From Bryobacterales bacterium KBS 96 (lineage in GTDB: Bacteria; Acidobacteriota; Terriglobia; Bryobacterales; Bryobacteraceae), in NCBI GenBank assembly GCA_000381625.1, contig KB906767.1:438729-502728 (forward strand): a DNA stretch of 64,000 nt, written 5' to 3'. The notes under the pieces are model-generated. The model was given only the letters and a program-made list of their open reading frames with translations. It was not told where the DNA came from and did no database searches. Position numbers and translations under genes: made by a program. Every line of letters begins with the position of its first letter. Position 1 is the first letter of the stretch. Below, one piece after another: positions 46,598 through 56,709 of the stretch.

Positions 46598-47565
46598 AAA
46601 CGCAGCGGCCAGCTATTCTCATCATCCGCCTCAGCGCGATGGGCGACATCTTGTCCACGTTGCCCGCCGCTTCTAGTCTGCGAAAGAGTTGTCCGGAGCA
46701 TCGCATCGTATGGACGATATCGCCCAAGTGGCTCCCGCTCATCGAGGGCAATCCCGATATCGACGAGATTGTTCCGTTTCATCGGAATGGACTTCCCAAT
46801 CTGCTGGCGTCGCTAGGCAAATTGCATGCAATCAGACCGGAGATCGCGATTGATTTCCAGACGCTCATCTATACGGCAGCAATTGGCCGTCTTGCCCGGC
46901 CGCGCCGATTTTATGGGTGGGATGCTGGTTATTCGCGCGAATTCCTGGCAGGCTATTTTTACTCCCATCGCATTCGTTACCGGTCGGAACATGTTGTCGA
47001 TCAAAATCTGGAATTGGCCGCCGCGGCCGGAGCGGCTGAACTCGTCCGCGAATTTCGCATCCCCGCCGGCTCGCCGGAAGGTGCGCTGCCCGCGGGTCCA
47101 TTTGTGCTCGCAAATCCCTTTGCCGGCTGGGCGGCGAAAGAATGGCCGCTTGCCAATTACCCGCTGCTGGCCGAAGCCTTGAAGCCGGAAGGCCTGGCGC
47201 TGGCGTTGAATGTGCCGCCGCAGCGCCGGCAGGAAGTGAACGAACTCGCTGGCGTACACATTCACGTTTCCTCGCTGCCCGGCCTGATCGACGCCACCCG
47301 CAGAGCTGCCGCGGTTCTCGGGCTCGACAGTGGCCCGCTTCATTTGGCGGCGGCTCTTCGCAAGCCTGGCGTCGCGCTTTACGGCCCGACGGACCCGGCG
47401 CGCAACGGACCTTATGGCGGAACTGTCCGCGTGATTCGGGGTGCGGCGGCGCGCACATCACATAAACGGCGTAAGCAAATCGATCCCAGCATGAAGACGA
47501 TTACGGTGGATCAGGTCCATGACGCGCTCCGGGTCGTGCTGAACACGGCGGGTTCGCACGCATGA
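46594..47565 (+). CDS. GT9 heptosyltransferase (heptosyltransferase I-like)
   Basis: A 323-residue GT9 glycosyltransferase with the start ILIIRLSAMGDILSTLPA and the donor-site region VLGLDSGPLHLAAALRKPGVALYGPTDP, as in waaC-type heptosyltransferases that add the first heptose to Kdo. The overlaps at both ends (46594-46597 and 47562-47565) make it the middle gene of a tight three-gene unit. It is clearly different from waaF upstream, so both core heptose transfers may be encoded here. Confidence 0.9.
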   Translation: MKTQRPAILIIRLSAMGDILSTLPAASSLRKSCPEHRIVWTISPKWLPLIEGNPDIDEIVPFHRNGLPNLLASLGKLHAIRPEIAIDFQTLIYTAAIGRLARPRRFYGWDAGYSREFLAGYFYSHRIRYRSEHVVDQNLELAAAAGAAELVREFRIPAGSPEGALPAGPFVLANPFAGWAAKEWPLANYPLLAEALKPEGLALALNVPPQRRQEVNELAGVHIHVSSLPGLIDATRRAAAVLGLDSGPLHLAAALRKPGVALYGPTDPARNGPYGGTVRVIRGAAARTSHKRRKQIDPSMKTITVDQVHDALRVVLNTAGSHA

Positions 47566-48128
47566 ATCGGGTCAGGTACTGGTTTCCCAAACCATACGCG
47601 GACCGGGTGGCCAGACTGCGCGTGCCGTTCGGCTTCCTGCTGCTGGTGACCTTTGCGTGGCTCTCGCGTCCGACCCCGGAATCGATGGCCATCGGACTCC
47701 CTATCGGCGTGGTTGGATTGCTCATCCGTGGCTGGGCCGCCGGGCATCTCGCCAAAAACGAGCGGTTAGCCGTCAGCGGACCATACGCCCACATTCGCAA
47801 TCCTCTCTATGCGGGGACGTTGATCGTGGCGGCCGGCATCGTCATCGCGTGCCGGGACTGGCCCCTGGCCGTCATCTTTGCCGCTGTATTTCTGCTTGTC
47901 TATCTGCCGGTGATTGAATTGGAAGAGCAGCACCTGAGAAAGCTGTTTCCGGAATACGCCGCTTACGCCGACTGTGTCTACCGGTTGCTGCCCCTACGGA
48001 GTTGGCGCGGCGGCACTGCCCATTTTCGCTGGCGGCTCTATCGGAAAAATGAGGAGTACAAAGCATTAGCCGGCTTCCTGCTGGCCGTGGGCTGGCTCAT
48101 CGTGAAATGGAGACTTTGGCGGGTCTGA
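47562..48128 (+). CDS. Isoprenylcysteine carboxyl methyltransferase-like membrane protein
   Basis: A 188-residue integral membrane protein with four or five hydrophobic segments. The SAM-binding signature typical of ICMT/PEMT-type enzymes is seen in GPYAHIRNPLYAG and the E-E pair in VIELEEQHLRKLFPEYAAYADCVYR. The substrate of bacterial members is mostly unknown. Linkage by ATGA overlap to the GT9 gene suggests modification of the lipid A-core or another envelope lipid. Confidence 0.85.
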   Translation: MNRVRYWFPKPYADRVARLRVPFGFLLLVTFAWLSRPTPESMAIGLPIGVVGLLIRGWAAGHLAKNERLAVSGPYAHIRNPLYAGTLIVAAGIVIACRDWPLAVIFAAVFLLVYLPVIELEEQHLRKLFPEYAAYADCVYRLLPLRSWRGGTAHFRWRLYRKNEEYKALAGFLLAVGWLIVKWRLWRV

Positions 48129-48178
48129 TGCCGGCGGCAGGCGTCCCCGATTGAGTGCTCCTAAAATCTTAGGCATAT

Positions 48179-48916
48179 ATGGCGGCTACCAAGCCGGGCC
48201 ACAGGGGCTCGCTTTTCGAAGCAGATCACCGTTACAAATATCTGGATCCGCTGGTGACCGTATTTGTCGTGGTGCTTCTTATTTCCAACATCGTTGGACA
48301 AAAGATTTCGGCATTCGGCCCGCTGCGCGTCAGCGGGGCGCAATTGCTCTTTCCTATCACTTACATCTTCGGTGATATTTTCACGGAAGTGTACGGATAT
48401 GCGGCATCTCGCAAAGCGATTTGGATCGGGTTCTTCGCGTCGCTGCTGCTCTCTGTCATGAGCATCATCTGCGTGAAGCTGCCGGCCGCGCCAGAGTGGC
48501 CCAATCAGCAGGCGTTCGCCACGGTTTTCTACACTGTTCCCAGGCTGGTGGCCGCGAGTCTTCTGGCTTACTGGTGCGGTGAATTTGCGAACTCCTATAC
48601 GCTGGCCAAGTTGAAGCTTGTCACCAAGGGCAAGCACCTATGGACGCGAACCATCGGTTCGACGATAGTGGGCCAGGCGATCGATTCCACTGTAGTCATG
48701 TTCGTCGCATTCTATGGGATGGTTCCGGTGAATACGATTCTGCGCCTGATTATTTCCGGATATCTCGCCAAAGTGCTTTATGAAACGGTGATGACGCCCG
48801 CGACGTATGCGGCCGTCAATTTTCTGAAACGCAAGGAGCAAGTGGACTACTTCGACTCCGATACGGATTTCAACCCCTTCGCGAGCGCGGCCGTCGAATC
48901 CAAGCAGCAAGCCTAA
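48179..48916 (+). CDS. Queuosine precursor transporter family (YhhQ/VUT) protein
   Basis: A 245-residue protein with six predicted membrane segments, including VTVFVVVLLISNIVGQKISAF, FPITYIFGDIFTEVYGYAASR and the late GSTIVGQAIDSTVVMFVAFYG; these are strong family motifs. It imports preQ0/preQ1 or queuine. Fifty bases follow the ICMT gene; no preQ1 riboswitch-like structure is visible in them. Confidence 0.9.
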   Translation: MAATKPGHRGSLFEADHRYKYLDPLVTVFVVVLLISNIVGQKISAFGPLRVSGAQLLFPITYIFGDIFTEVYGYAASRKAIWIGFFASLLLSVMSIICVKLPAAPEWPNQQAFATVFYTVPRLVAASLLAYWCGEFANSYTLAKLKLVTKGKHLWTRTIGSTIVGQAIDSTVVMFVAFYGMVPVNTILRLIISGYLAKVLYETVMTPATYAAVNFLKRKEQVDYFDSDTDFNPFASAAVESKQQA

Positions 48917-48991
48917 ATCCATGGATGATAATTAGAAAGCGCGGAAACCGGTCCGTTTGATCTCCGCAGCGGCCGCTTACGGCTATGAAAC

Positions 48992-49927
48992 CTATCTCAG
49001 TTTCGCCGGCCGGCCGCCCGACTGCACACTCCGCTGGGCTGCATCCATGAACTCGAACATTTCGAGCGTCACGTCATTGGGAACCGGCGGCCGGCCTGTC
49101 TGGAAGAACTGGACGATTCGCTCGACCAGCAATTTGTAACTGAATTCTGCCTTTGGGGGGCTCTGGAGTATCCGCTTTTCCCGGAAAACCACCGCTCCAT
49201 AGCCGCTATAGGGTCGGATGGCGCGCACCGTTCCGATGCGGCCGTTCTTCCATCGTCCGACGATCACATCGGCATCCGGCGTCGACGTCCGGGTTACCTC
49301 GGTGCAGCCCGGCCCCATCAAGGTGTACAGGATTTCGATGGGGTGAATGGCGTACCAGGAAAGATCGAGTTTCTGATGTGTTTCCTGAGGACCCGGCCCC
49401 CACGCCATCACGCCGAGATTTCCGGGACTACGCAGATCTTGGACCCAATCGGCGTAGCGGAGGCTGGAGGAGCTGAACCAGGCGACGCCGTTCTGTTTCG
49501 CCAATTTCGCAATTTCCTGGGCGCCGGCGAGCGAATCGGACAGCGGTTTATCGATAAATACCGGCTTATGAGCCGCGAAAACCTGGCGCGCCTGCTCCAG
49601 GTGGACACGGCCATCGAGGCTCTCGATCAGAATGGCGTCTACGTTCTTACACAGCGTGGCGATATCCCGGTAAAAGGTCACGTGCCATTGATCTCGCAGC
49701 TCCGCGGCGATTTTATCGCGGCGCGACGCGCTTTCCTTTATGTCGGGGCTGCCGCCCTCCCAGGCCGCGATCACTCGCGCGCCCGCCACGTGGTCTTTGG
49801 CGTTCGGATCGTTGAGTATCCGGGTAAACTCCTGGGCATGTGACGTATCGGTGCCCACAATGCCGACACGGAGATCCGCGCCGCAAGCAGCGGTCGCAAG
49901 GAGGAAGAGGAAGGTGAACAAGCGCAT
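48992..49927 (-). CDS. Exported Gfo/Idh/MocA-like oxidoreductase
   Basis: A 311-residue protein with a signal peptide (MRLFTFLFLLATAACGA) followed by the NAD-binding Rossmann region LRVGIVGTDTSHAQEF and the family hallmark FIDKPLSDS (an EKP variant). The C-terminal domain holds the usual WYAIHPIEILY His. Most relatives are cytoplasmic; secreted ones are frequent in Acidobacteria and Planctomycetes and oxidise or rearrange sugars. The cysteine at 15 is not in a standard lipobox. Confidence 0.88.
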   Translation of the reverse strand: MRLFTFLFLLATAACGADLRVGIVGTDTSHAQEFTRILNDPNAKDHVAGARVIAAWEGGSPDIKESASRRDKIAAELRDQWHVTFYRDIATLCKNVDAILIESLDGRVHLEQARQVFAAHKPVFIDKPLSDSLAGAQEIAKLAKQNGVAWFSSSSLRYADWVQDLRSPGNLGVMAWGPGPQETHQKLDLSWYAIHPIEILYTLMGPGCTEVTRTSTPDADVIVGRWKNGRIGTVRAIRPYSGYGAVVFREKRILQSPPKAEFSYKLLVERIVQFFQTGRPPVPNDVTLEMFEFMDAAQRSVQSGGRPAKLR

Positions 49928-50016
49928 CTCCGGACAAGCGTATAACAGTGGAGAAATTACTGACGATTTTCAGAACGCGCCGCACGTCGATATAATTCAG
50001 AAAGGCAAAACCTTCC

Positions 50017-51108
50017 ATGCAGTCTCAGAAGCTGGCGGCCTTCGCGGCCTTTTTGTGCGCGAGCGTATTGTTTGCGCAAACACCTGACACTCCGAAGCCC
50101 GCGGCTCCGAAAGCGGCGGGCGGCGCCTCCACGGCTGCGAAACCGGCGCCCGACAAACCGGATGCCGATAAGCACGCAGCTCCTCCCATTCGCGTTCAGG
50201 TCAATGAAGTGATTGTGCCCGTGACCGTCACCGATGCCCAGGGGCGGTTCGTCTCCGATCTCAGCCAAAAGGACTTTCAGGTTTTCGAGGACAACAAGGC
50301 GCAACAGATCCAGTTTTTCAGCCGTGAGCGGAACCAGCCGGTGGTCATCGGCTTCCTCGTCGACCTCAGCAGCTCGAGCCGGGTCCATTGGAAGAATTAT
50401 CAGGATGCGGCCATCGAACTGGTGCAAACGCTGCTGGTGGACGACAAGAAGTTCTCCGGCTATCTCATTTCCTACGGGCAGGACGCCGAATTGCAAGTGA
50501 ACACGACCAGCGATCCGGCGCCAATTGTCGAAAAGCTCCGGAAACTGAAGCCCGGCGGCGGCGCGGCCCTGTTCGATGCAATCTATATGTCATGCACGAA
50601 CCGGAAGCTGGTGCAGGGCGAGCCGATTCAACCGCGGCGCGTCATCGTCATCATCGGCGACGGTCACGACGACGCGAGCAAACGGTCGTTAGCGCAGATT
50701 CTCGAACTGGCGCAGAAGAACCTCGTGACCATCTATTGCATCAGCACTTCGGCTTTCGGCTTCGCCAATCCTTACGATTCCACTCTCGTAAAGCTCGCCG
50801 AAGAAACCGGCGGCCGCGTTCTCTATCCCCTCGAGAACGTGTATAAAGACACTTCAGGCTATCTGTCGCAGCCCTCCGACGACGGGAATTATGCGTTGAA
50901 GGTGGGGCTCGGGGAGTATGCGTCGACGGTGGCCCGCGGGATGTATCACGCAGTTTCCGATATTGCCGGCGAAATCACCACGCAGTACATCATTCGTTAC
51001 GTGCCGAATGATGAATCGGACAAGAGCTACCGGAACGTCAAGGTGACGGTCGACCTCGGCAACGTAAAAGTGCGCGCGAGAAAAGGCTATTACGCGTCCG
51101 GTCAGTAG
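50017..51108 (+). CDS. Secreted VWFA-related domain protein
   Basis: A 363-residue protein: signal peptide (1 to about 20), a Pro/Ala/Lys-rich linker to about residue 58, a beta-strand domain (VNEVIVPVTVTDAQGRFVSDL and the DFQVFEDNKAQ motif) and a von Willebrand A domain from about 109 with the MIDAS start DLSSSSR. This is the VWFA-related group expanded in Acidobacteria; the function is unknown, probably protein binding at the cell surface. It starts 89 bases from the divergent oxidoreductase gene and is followed 10 bases later by the S24 peptidase gene. Confidence 0.9.
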   Translation: MQSQKLAAFAAFLCASVLFAQTPDTPKPAAPKAAGGASTAAKPAPDKPDADKHAAPPIRVQVNEVIVPVTVTDAQGRFVSDLSQKDFQVFEDNKAQQIQFFSRERNQPVVIGFLVDLSSSSRVHWKNYQDAAIELVQTLLVDDKKFSGYLISYGQDAELQVNTTSDPAPIVEKLRKLKPGGGAALFDAIYMSCTNRKLVQGEPIQPRRVIVIIGDGHDDASKRSLAQILELAQKNLVTIYCISTSAFGFANPYDSTLVKLAEETGGRVLYPLENVYKDTSGYLSQPSDDGNYALKVGLGEYASTVARGMYHAVSDIAGEITTQYIIRYVPNDESDKSYRNVKVTVDLGNVKVRARKGYYASGQ

Positions 51109-51118
51109 CCGATACGGA

Positions 51119-51970
51119 ATGGATATGGCCGGCTTGCGCAAGTTTCCCCCGATGGCTAGCGCCAGCCGCATCCTCGATATCGCGGATTACGCCGGCCGGC
51201 GCGGAGAGTACGCGCTACTTTGGGTGGCGCTGCCCGGCCAGCCTGAGGAATCGGCGGGGGTTTTGCTCCTCGATCCGCAAAACAACAAGTTGTATGTCAA
51301 ACTCCGCCGGGATTGGGGACAATTTGCCGCGGATGAGGACGAGGAGGTGCTCAGCAGGCTCGAATCCGACCTGCAAGGCAAGGCAGTCGAAATGGGCGGA
51401 AAAAAGGCTCTGGACGATTTGGAACAGGCTGTCTCTTTTACGCTGCGCCTGGCTGGCCGCGAAACTGTGATGGTCCGCGATTTTCCGTCCAGCCTGAACC
51501 AGTTGTATCGCCAGCATATTCACGCGCGTGTGCTGCCTTTTGAAACGCACCTGCCCGTCTACGCGCTGGAAGTCGCGGCCGGCCCATTTTTGAGCAATCC
51601 GGCCGAAATTGCTGCCGAAGACTGGATTGAGGCGCCCGAGGAACTGAAACTCGGGCCGGATATGTTCGTCGGACGGATCAACGGCCATTCGATGGAGCCG
51701 AAGATTCCCGACGGGAGCTGGTGTGTCTTCCGCCGCGGCGTGACCGGGAGCCGGCGAGGCCGGCTGGTCCTGGTGAGGAACTCCGAACTGGCGGATGAAA
51801 ATCGCTATACCGTCAAGCGGTATTCGAGCGACAAAATCATCACCCAAGACGGATTCCAGCACACGCGTATTCGCCTCCAAAGCCTGAATCCGGAGTATCC
51901 ATCGTGGGATCTCGATCCCGACGAGGACAAATATCAAATCGTCGCCGAGTTCGTGGCGGTATTGCCGTAG
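51119..51970 (+). CDS. S24/LexA-like self-cleaving peptidase with unfamiliar N-terminus
   Basis: A 283-residue protein. The C-terminal part (about 145-283) is an S24 peptidase domain: an Ala-Gly cleavage site in ALEVAAGPF (154-155), nucleophile Ser191 in GHSMEPKIPDGSW and general base Lys233 in YTVKRY. The first 140 residues have no visible helix-turn-helix and resemble nothing I can name; the order is short helix, five or six strands and an acidic stretch (AADEDEEVLSRLESD). It may be a DNA-damage-type switch with a non-DNA-binding sensor. It likely shares a transcript with the VWA gene. Confidence 0.82.
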   Translation: MDMAGLRKFPPMASASRILDIADYAGRRGEYALLWVALPGQPEESAGVLLLDPQNNKLYVKLRRDWGQFAADEDEEVLSRLESDLQGKAVEMGGKKALDDLEQAVSFTLRLAGRETVMVRDFPSSLNQLYRQHIHARVLPFETHLPVYALEVAAGPFLSNPAEIAAEDWIEAPEELKLGPDMFVGRINGHSMEPKIPDGSWCVFRRGVTGSRRGRLVLVRNSELADENRYTVKRYSSDKIITQDGFQHTRIRLQSLNPEYPSWDLDPDEDKYQIVAEFVAVLP

Positions 51971-52207
51971 AATTCCCCTCACCTGTGGGCTGGCAGCCTT
52001 ACCCAAGGTCATTTACTTGGGGGCAAATATCGTTTCGGGAAATGCTGGACTTTCGACCTGGAGGTTTTGGCGCGCGATTTCATCGTGCTGGCGGGCAGTT
52101 CCACTGTCCGCCGGACCGCGGGCTGAAGCCCACGGCGGCAAGCTGAAGCTCGCGCCACGATACGCTAGACTGAACCCCATAGCACCCCTGCGTTTCGGAG
52201 AACAAAC

Positions 52208-54664
52208 GTGCCTGACTCTTCCGATCAAGAGCCGCAAACCGGCGGCGAACACTCTGGATTGCCGGTTCCGGGCGCCGGATCGACCGTCACGCGTGCATCA
52301 GATTCCAGCGGGGTCCGCGATGTAATAGGCCCCTATCAGCTACTCCAGTTGATCGGAGAGGGTGGCATGGGTGAGGTTTGGCTCGCCGAACAGAAGGCTC
52401 CTGTCGGGCGGCGCGTTGCCTTGAAGCTGATTAAGCCCGGCATGGACAGCCGCGAGGTCGTCGCACGCTTTGAATCGGAGCGGCAGGCTCTTGCCGTGAT
52501 GGACCATCCGGCCATCGCGAAAGTGTTCGATGCCGGCACTACACCCAAGGGCAGGCCGTACTTCGTTATGGAGTATGTCGCCGGCATTCCCGTCACCGCA
52601 TACTGCGACAAGCACAAGCTCGCTATGCGCGATCGTCTGCAGCTTTTCATACAGGTTTGCGAGGGCGTACAGCACGCCCACCAGAAGGCCATCATTCATC
52701 GGGATCTGAAGCCGTCGAATATTCTCGTTACCGAAGTGGATGGGAAACCGGCCCCCAAGATTATCGATTTCGGCGTGGCGAAAGCCATTTCGCAACGGCT
52801 CACGGCGGAAACGATTTTCACTCAAGCCGGCGCCGTTATCGGCACGCCCGAGTACATGAGCCCTGAACAGGCGGACCTCGCGACGGATGACATCGACACC
52901 CGCAGCGATGTGTATTCGCTGGGCGTGATTCTGTACGAGTTGCTGGTTGGGGCCCTTCCTCTGGATTTGAAGGAACTCCGCAAGCTAGCTTTCCATGAAT
53001 TACTGCGCAGGCTGCGCGAAGACGATGTGCCGCGTCCCAGTACGAAACTGCGGACGCTTGGCGAGCGATCTGGAGTGGCGGCTCAAAACCGCCGGACCGA
53101 GCCCGGCACGTTGACGCGCCAACTACGAGGCGATCTCGACGCGATTACGTTAAAGGCGCTCGAAAAGAACCGGTCCCGCCGCTACGGTTCGCCTTCCGAT
53201 TTCGCCACCGATATCAAACGCTACCTCAGCAACGAGCTCGTCATCGCAACGCCGCCGTCGATTGCCTACCGGACGCAAAAGTTTGTTCGGCGCCACCGGG
53301 TCGGAGTGGCGGCGACGGCGACCGTCGCCTCGTTACTAATTGTTTTGGCCGTGTCGATGACAATCCAGCGGATCGGTATCGCGCATGAGCGCGATCGCGC
53401 CAATCGCGAGGCGGCGACGGCAAAGAGCATCTCGGATTTTCTCATCGGGCTGTTTCAGATTTCAGATCCGGATGAAGCGCGCGGCAACCAGGTGACGGCG
53501 CGGGAGATTCTGGACAAGGGCGCCCGGGAAATTCAGACCGGCTTGTCCGGGCAGCCGGATGTGCAGGCGCGGATGATGGCGACCATCGCGAATGTCTACG
53601 ACGGCTTGGGTCTATATCGCCCCGCAACAAAGCTCTTCAAGCAGGCGCTCGATCTCCGCCGGCGCGTTTTGGGCCCGGGGCATCGCGACACGCTCGTCAC
53701 CCAGCGGATGCTCGCTCGTGTCGAACAGCGCGAAGGACACTACGCAGACGCGGAACGGCTGTTTGCCGCTACGCTGGCAGTGCAGAAGCGCGTTCTTGGC
53801 AGCGAAAACTCGGATACGCTCGACACCGCCAGCGCGCTCGGAGGCCTCTACTTTCAACAGGGCCGGTATGCCGACTCAGAGAAGACCTTATCCGCGATCC
53901 TGCCGGTGAGCCGCCGCACCCGCGGGCCGGACGATCCCGCGACATTGACCGTCGTACACAATCTTGCCCTGGCTTACGACGGCCTGCGCCAATACTCGCG
54001 CGAAGAAGAGTTATGGCGGGAACTCGCCGCCGCGCGCCGCCGCGTGCTCGGTCCCGATCATCCGAGCACACTTGCTTCGTTGCAAAATCTGGCTTATGTG
54101 AATTACCGGCAAGGAAAGCTCGCACAGGCGGAGAAACTGCAGCGGGAAGTGCTCGAGACAGCACGGCGCGTTCAGGGGCCAACCCATCCGGATGTGTTGC
54201 TGATGATGGGCAATCTGGCCAATACGCTCGAAAACGAAGGTCATTTAGTCGAGGCCGAAAAGCTGCATCGCGCCGTCCTGGAACAGCGGTTGCATGTGCT
54301 CGGGCCGGACAATCCCGACACGCTCTTTGGCATGAATAATCTGGCGGATGTATTAACGGCACAGGCGAAATACGTCGAAGCTGAGAGGTTATACCGGCAG
54401 GCGCTTGACGGCGAGCGCCGCGTCCTTGGTGAAAATCATCCCGAGGTCAGCGCCGTTTCCTACAACTTGAGCAGGCTGGAGGCATTGCGGGGGAATCGCG
54501 CCAAGGCTTTCGGATACTTGCGGCAGGCGCTTGATCAAGGATATTCGACGCCCGAGGAATTGACGGGAGACGATGCTTGGAAGCCGCTTCGCGCAGACCC
54601 GGAATACGAGGCGCTGCTCGCGCAGGTTCGCCAGCGGGCCGGCGGCATCGGGAAGGCGAAATAG
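52208..54664 (+). CDS. Serine/threonine protein kinase with C-terminal TPR repeats
   Basis: An 818-residue membrane kinase. The kinase domain (about 42-330) has the Gly-rich loop IGEGGMGEVW, Lys73, catalytic HRDLKPSN (164-171) and DFG (187-189) and the activation segment GTPEYMSPEQAD. One membrane span at about 365-387 (VGVAATATVASLLIVLAVSM) is followed by tetratricopeptide repeats to the end, of the kind with ERRVLGPDHPSTL. GTG 52208 is the start; the 237 bases before it hold no gene, only repeat-like phrases. Confidence 0.94.
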   Translation: MPDSSDQEPQTGGEHSGLPVPGAGSTVTRASDSSGVRDVIGPYQLLQLIGEGGMGEVWLAEQKAPVGRRVALKLIKPGMDSREVVARFESERQALAVMDHPAIAKVFDAGTTPKGRPYFVMEYVAGIPVTAYCDKHKLAMRDRLQLFIQVCEGVQHAHQKAIIHRDLKPSNILVTEVDGKPAPKIIDFGVAKAISQRLTAETIFTQAGAVIGTPEYMSPEQADLATDDIDTRSDVYSLGVILYELLVGALPLDLKELRKLAFHELLRRLREDDVPRPSTKLRTLGERSGVAAQNRRTEPGTLTRQLRGDLDAITLKALEKNRSRRYGSPSDFATDIKRYLSNELVIATPPSIAYRTQKFVRRHRVGVAATATVASLLIVLAVSMTIQRIGIAHERDRANREAATAKSISDFLIGLFQISDPDEARGNQVTAREILDKGAREIQTGLSGQPDVQARMMATIANVYDGLGLYRPATKLFKQALDLRRRVLGPGHRDTLVTQRMLARVEQREGHYADAERLFAATLAVQKRVLGSENSDTLDTASALGGLYFQQGRYADSEKTLSAILPVSRRTRGPDDPATLTVVHNLALAYDGLRQYSREEELWRELAAARRRVLGPDHPSTLASLQNLAYVNYRQGKLAQAEKLQREVLETARRVQGPTHPDVLLMMGNLANTLENEGHLVEAEKLHRAVLEQRLHVLGPDNPDTLFGMNNLADVLTAQAKYVEAERLYRQALDGERRVLGENHPEVSAVSYNLSRLEALRGNRAKAFGYLRQALDQGYSTPEELTGDDAWKPLRADPEYEALLAQVRQRAGGIGKAK

Positions 54665-54938
54665 AGCAGGCCGCTGGCGCGCTGTTTGGATTTCACAACT
54701 GCTCCGCTCCGGCTCGCTTCCGCTCGCCACCGCTACGACCCAGAACAAAACACTCCCGAATTGCTTCGGAGCTAATTTACAGAATGAAGTTTACACGAAC
54801 AAGAGAAGCTTGCGAGGGGAGCCATAGCAAACAGACCAGCTTCTATCCCACTCGCACGGATTCATCTCGTCAATTCATCCGTCTGCCCACGCGAAAGTAT
54901 AGGAAGCCTTACGTGTTACGCTGAGGCTGATTCTTTCT

Positions 54939-56606
54939 ATGGCTGAACGTAAGCTCCAGGTGATCCCTCTCGGAGGGCTTGGCGAGTTCGGGATGAACTC
55001 AATGGCTCTCCAGTATGGAGACGACATCATTGTCATTGACGCGGGCATGATGTTCCCTGATGCGGAATTGCTGGGCGTCGATATCGTCACTCCCGATTTT
55101 TCCTTCCTTGAGAAGAATGCGGAAAAGGTTCGCGGCCTTGTTCTGACGCATGGACATGAAGACCACATCGGCGGAGTTCCGTTTTTACTGGGAACGCTGA
55201 ACATTCCGGTGTACGGCACCGAGTTCACGCTGGCGTTGGTGGAAAGGCGGCTCGAAGAACACGAGTTGCTGGATACGGCAAAACTAAATATCGTCAAAGC
55301 GGGCCAGCGCATCACCCTGGGCCCGTTTGAGATCGAATTCATTCACGTCACCCATTCCATTGTCGCGGCCGTGGCGCTCGCCATCACGACGCCGCTGGGC
55401 GTCATTATCCATACCGGCGATTTCAAAGTGGATCCGACGCCGACCGATAACGAACTGTTCGATTTGCATACGCTGGCCGAGTACGGAAAACGCGGCGTCC
55501 TGCTGCTGATGTCCGATTCGACGAACGTGGACCGTCCCGGCTATACCGAAAGCGAGCGCGCCGTCAGGCCGCGGCTTGAGGAATTGTTTGTCCGGTCGGA
55601 ACGCCGTCTCATCGTTTCGTGTTTCAGTTCGTCCATCCACCGGCTGCAGCAAATCCTCGAAATCGCCGCGGAATACGGGCGCAAAGTCGCCTTTCTCGGG
55701 CGCAGCATGCTGAACGTTACCGAGATTGCCCACACGCTCGGCTTGTTGACCGTCCCGGATTCCATTCTGCTCCGGCCCCAGGACATTATGCAGATGCCGC
55801 CGGACAAGGTCGCCATCGTGGTGTCCGGCACACAGGGCGAGCCCATGTCCGCGCTGTCGCGAGTGGCGGTGGATAATCACCGGCATCTATCGTTGCAGCC
55901 CGGCGACACGGTCGCATTGAGCGCGCGCATTATTCCGGGGAATGAAAAAGCCATTTACCGGATGATGAACCACATTGCGCGCCGGGGAGCCGATCTGGTC
56001 TATGGCTCGATGAATCCGCCGATTCACGTCTCCGGTCATGCCAGCCAGGAAGAACTGAGGCTGGTGTTGAACCTGGTTCAACCGAAATATTTCCTTCCGA
56101 TTCATGGTGAATACCGACAACTCTCGCGCCACGCGAAACTAGCGTCTCATCTGCGTTTCGCGGGCCTAAAGGATGCGTTCGTGCTTGAGACCGGCCAGAC
56201 CCTCGAAATCGACCAGGCCGGCGCCCGCCTGGGAGAGCGGATCACGGTCGGCCGCGTGTGTATCGATTCGGGATCGCTCGACGACGTGGTGGAAGACATG
56301 ACCATTCGGGACCGCCGCCATCTGGCAGAAGATGGTTTCGTATTGCCCATCATTGCCATCGACAAACATACCGGCAGAAGCGAGGGGCTTCCGGAAATCG
56401 TCAGCCGCGGCTTTATCGGGTCCGAGGGCGCCGAGATCCTGCAAGAAGCGCGTTCGGTCGTGGCGCGAACGCTAGAAACCTCTACGTCCGAGGAATTGGG
56501 CGATTGGGGGGTAATGCAGGAAAAGATACGGGCCGAGCTGAAGCGCTATCTGACCAAGCAGACCCAGCGCCGCCCGCTCATCATGCCGGTGATTCTGGAG
56601 TTGTAA
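54939..56606 (+). CDS. rnj: Ribonuclease J
   Basis: Metallo-beta-lactamase-fold ribonuclease of 555 residues with 5'-exonuclease and endonuclease activity in mRNA decay. The metal site HGHEDH is at 71-76, further ligands are in HTGDFK, and the beta-CASP and C-terminal dimerisation domains are complete (SGHASQEEL, YFLPIHGEYRQL). The 274 bases upstream contain no gene. Confidence 0.95.
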   Translation: MAERKLQVIPLGGLGEFGMNSMALQYGDDIIVIDAGMMFPDAELLGVDIVTPDFSFLEKNAEKVRGLVLTHGHEDHIGGVPFLLGTLNIPVYGTEFTLALVERRLEEHELLDTAKLNIVKAGQRITLGPFEIEFIHVTHSIVAAVALAITTPLGVIIHTGDFKVDPTPTDNELFDLHTLAEYGKRGVLLLMSDSTNVDRPGYTESERAVRPRLEELFVRSERRLIVSCFSSSIHRLQQILEIAAEYGRKVAFLGRSMLNVTEIAHTLGLLTVPDSILLRPQDIMQMPPDKVAIVVSGTQGEPMSALSRVAVDNHRHLSLQPGDTVALSARIIPGNEKAIYRMMNHIARRGADLVYGSMNPPIHVSGHASQEELRLVLNLVQPKYFLPIHGEYRQLSRHAKLASHLRFAGLKDAFVLETGQTLEIDQAGARLGERITVGRVCIDSGSLDDVVEDMTIRDRRHLAEDGFVLPIIAIDKHTGRSEGLPEIVSRGFIGSEGAEILQEARSVVARTLETSTSEELGDWGVMQEKIRAELKRYLTKQTQRRPLIMPVILEL

Positions 56607-56709
56607 ATTTTTATACCCGTCCGGACATTTCACCCCAGGCTGTTACGGGACTTGACCATCCGGCATACAATGTAATTCGTAGTTATCTGTTGGGAGACAG
56701 AAACCAAAT

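Noticed and set aside
48129-48178. preQ1 riboswitch upstream of the queuosine-precursor transporter
   Set aside because: Only 50 bases are available, and the preQ1-I hairpin with A-rich tail is not present.
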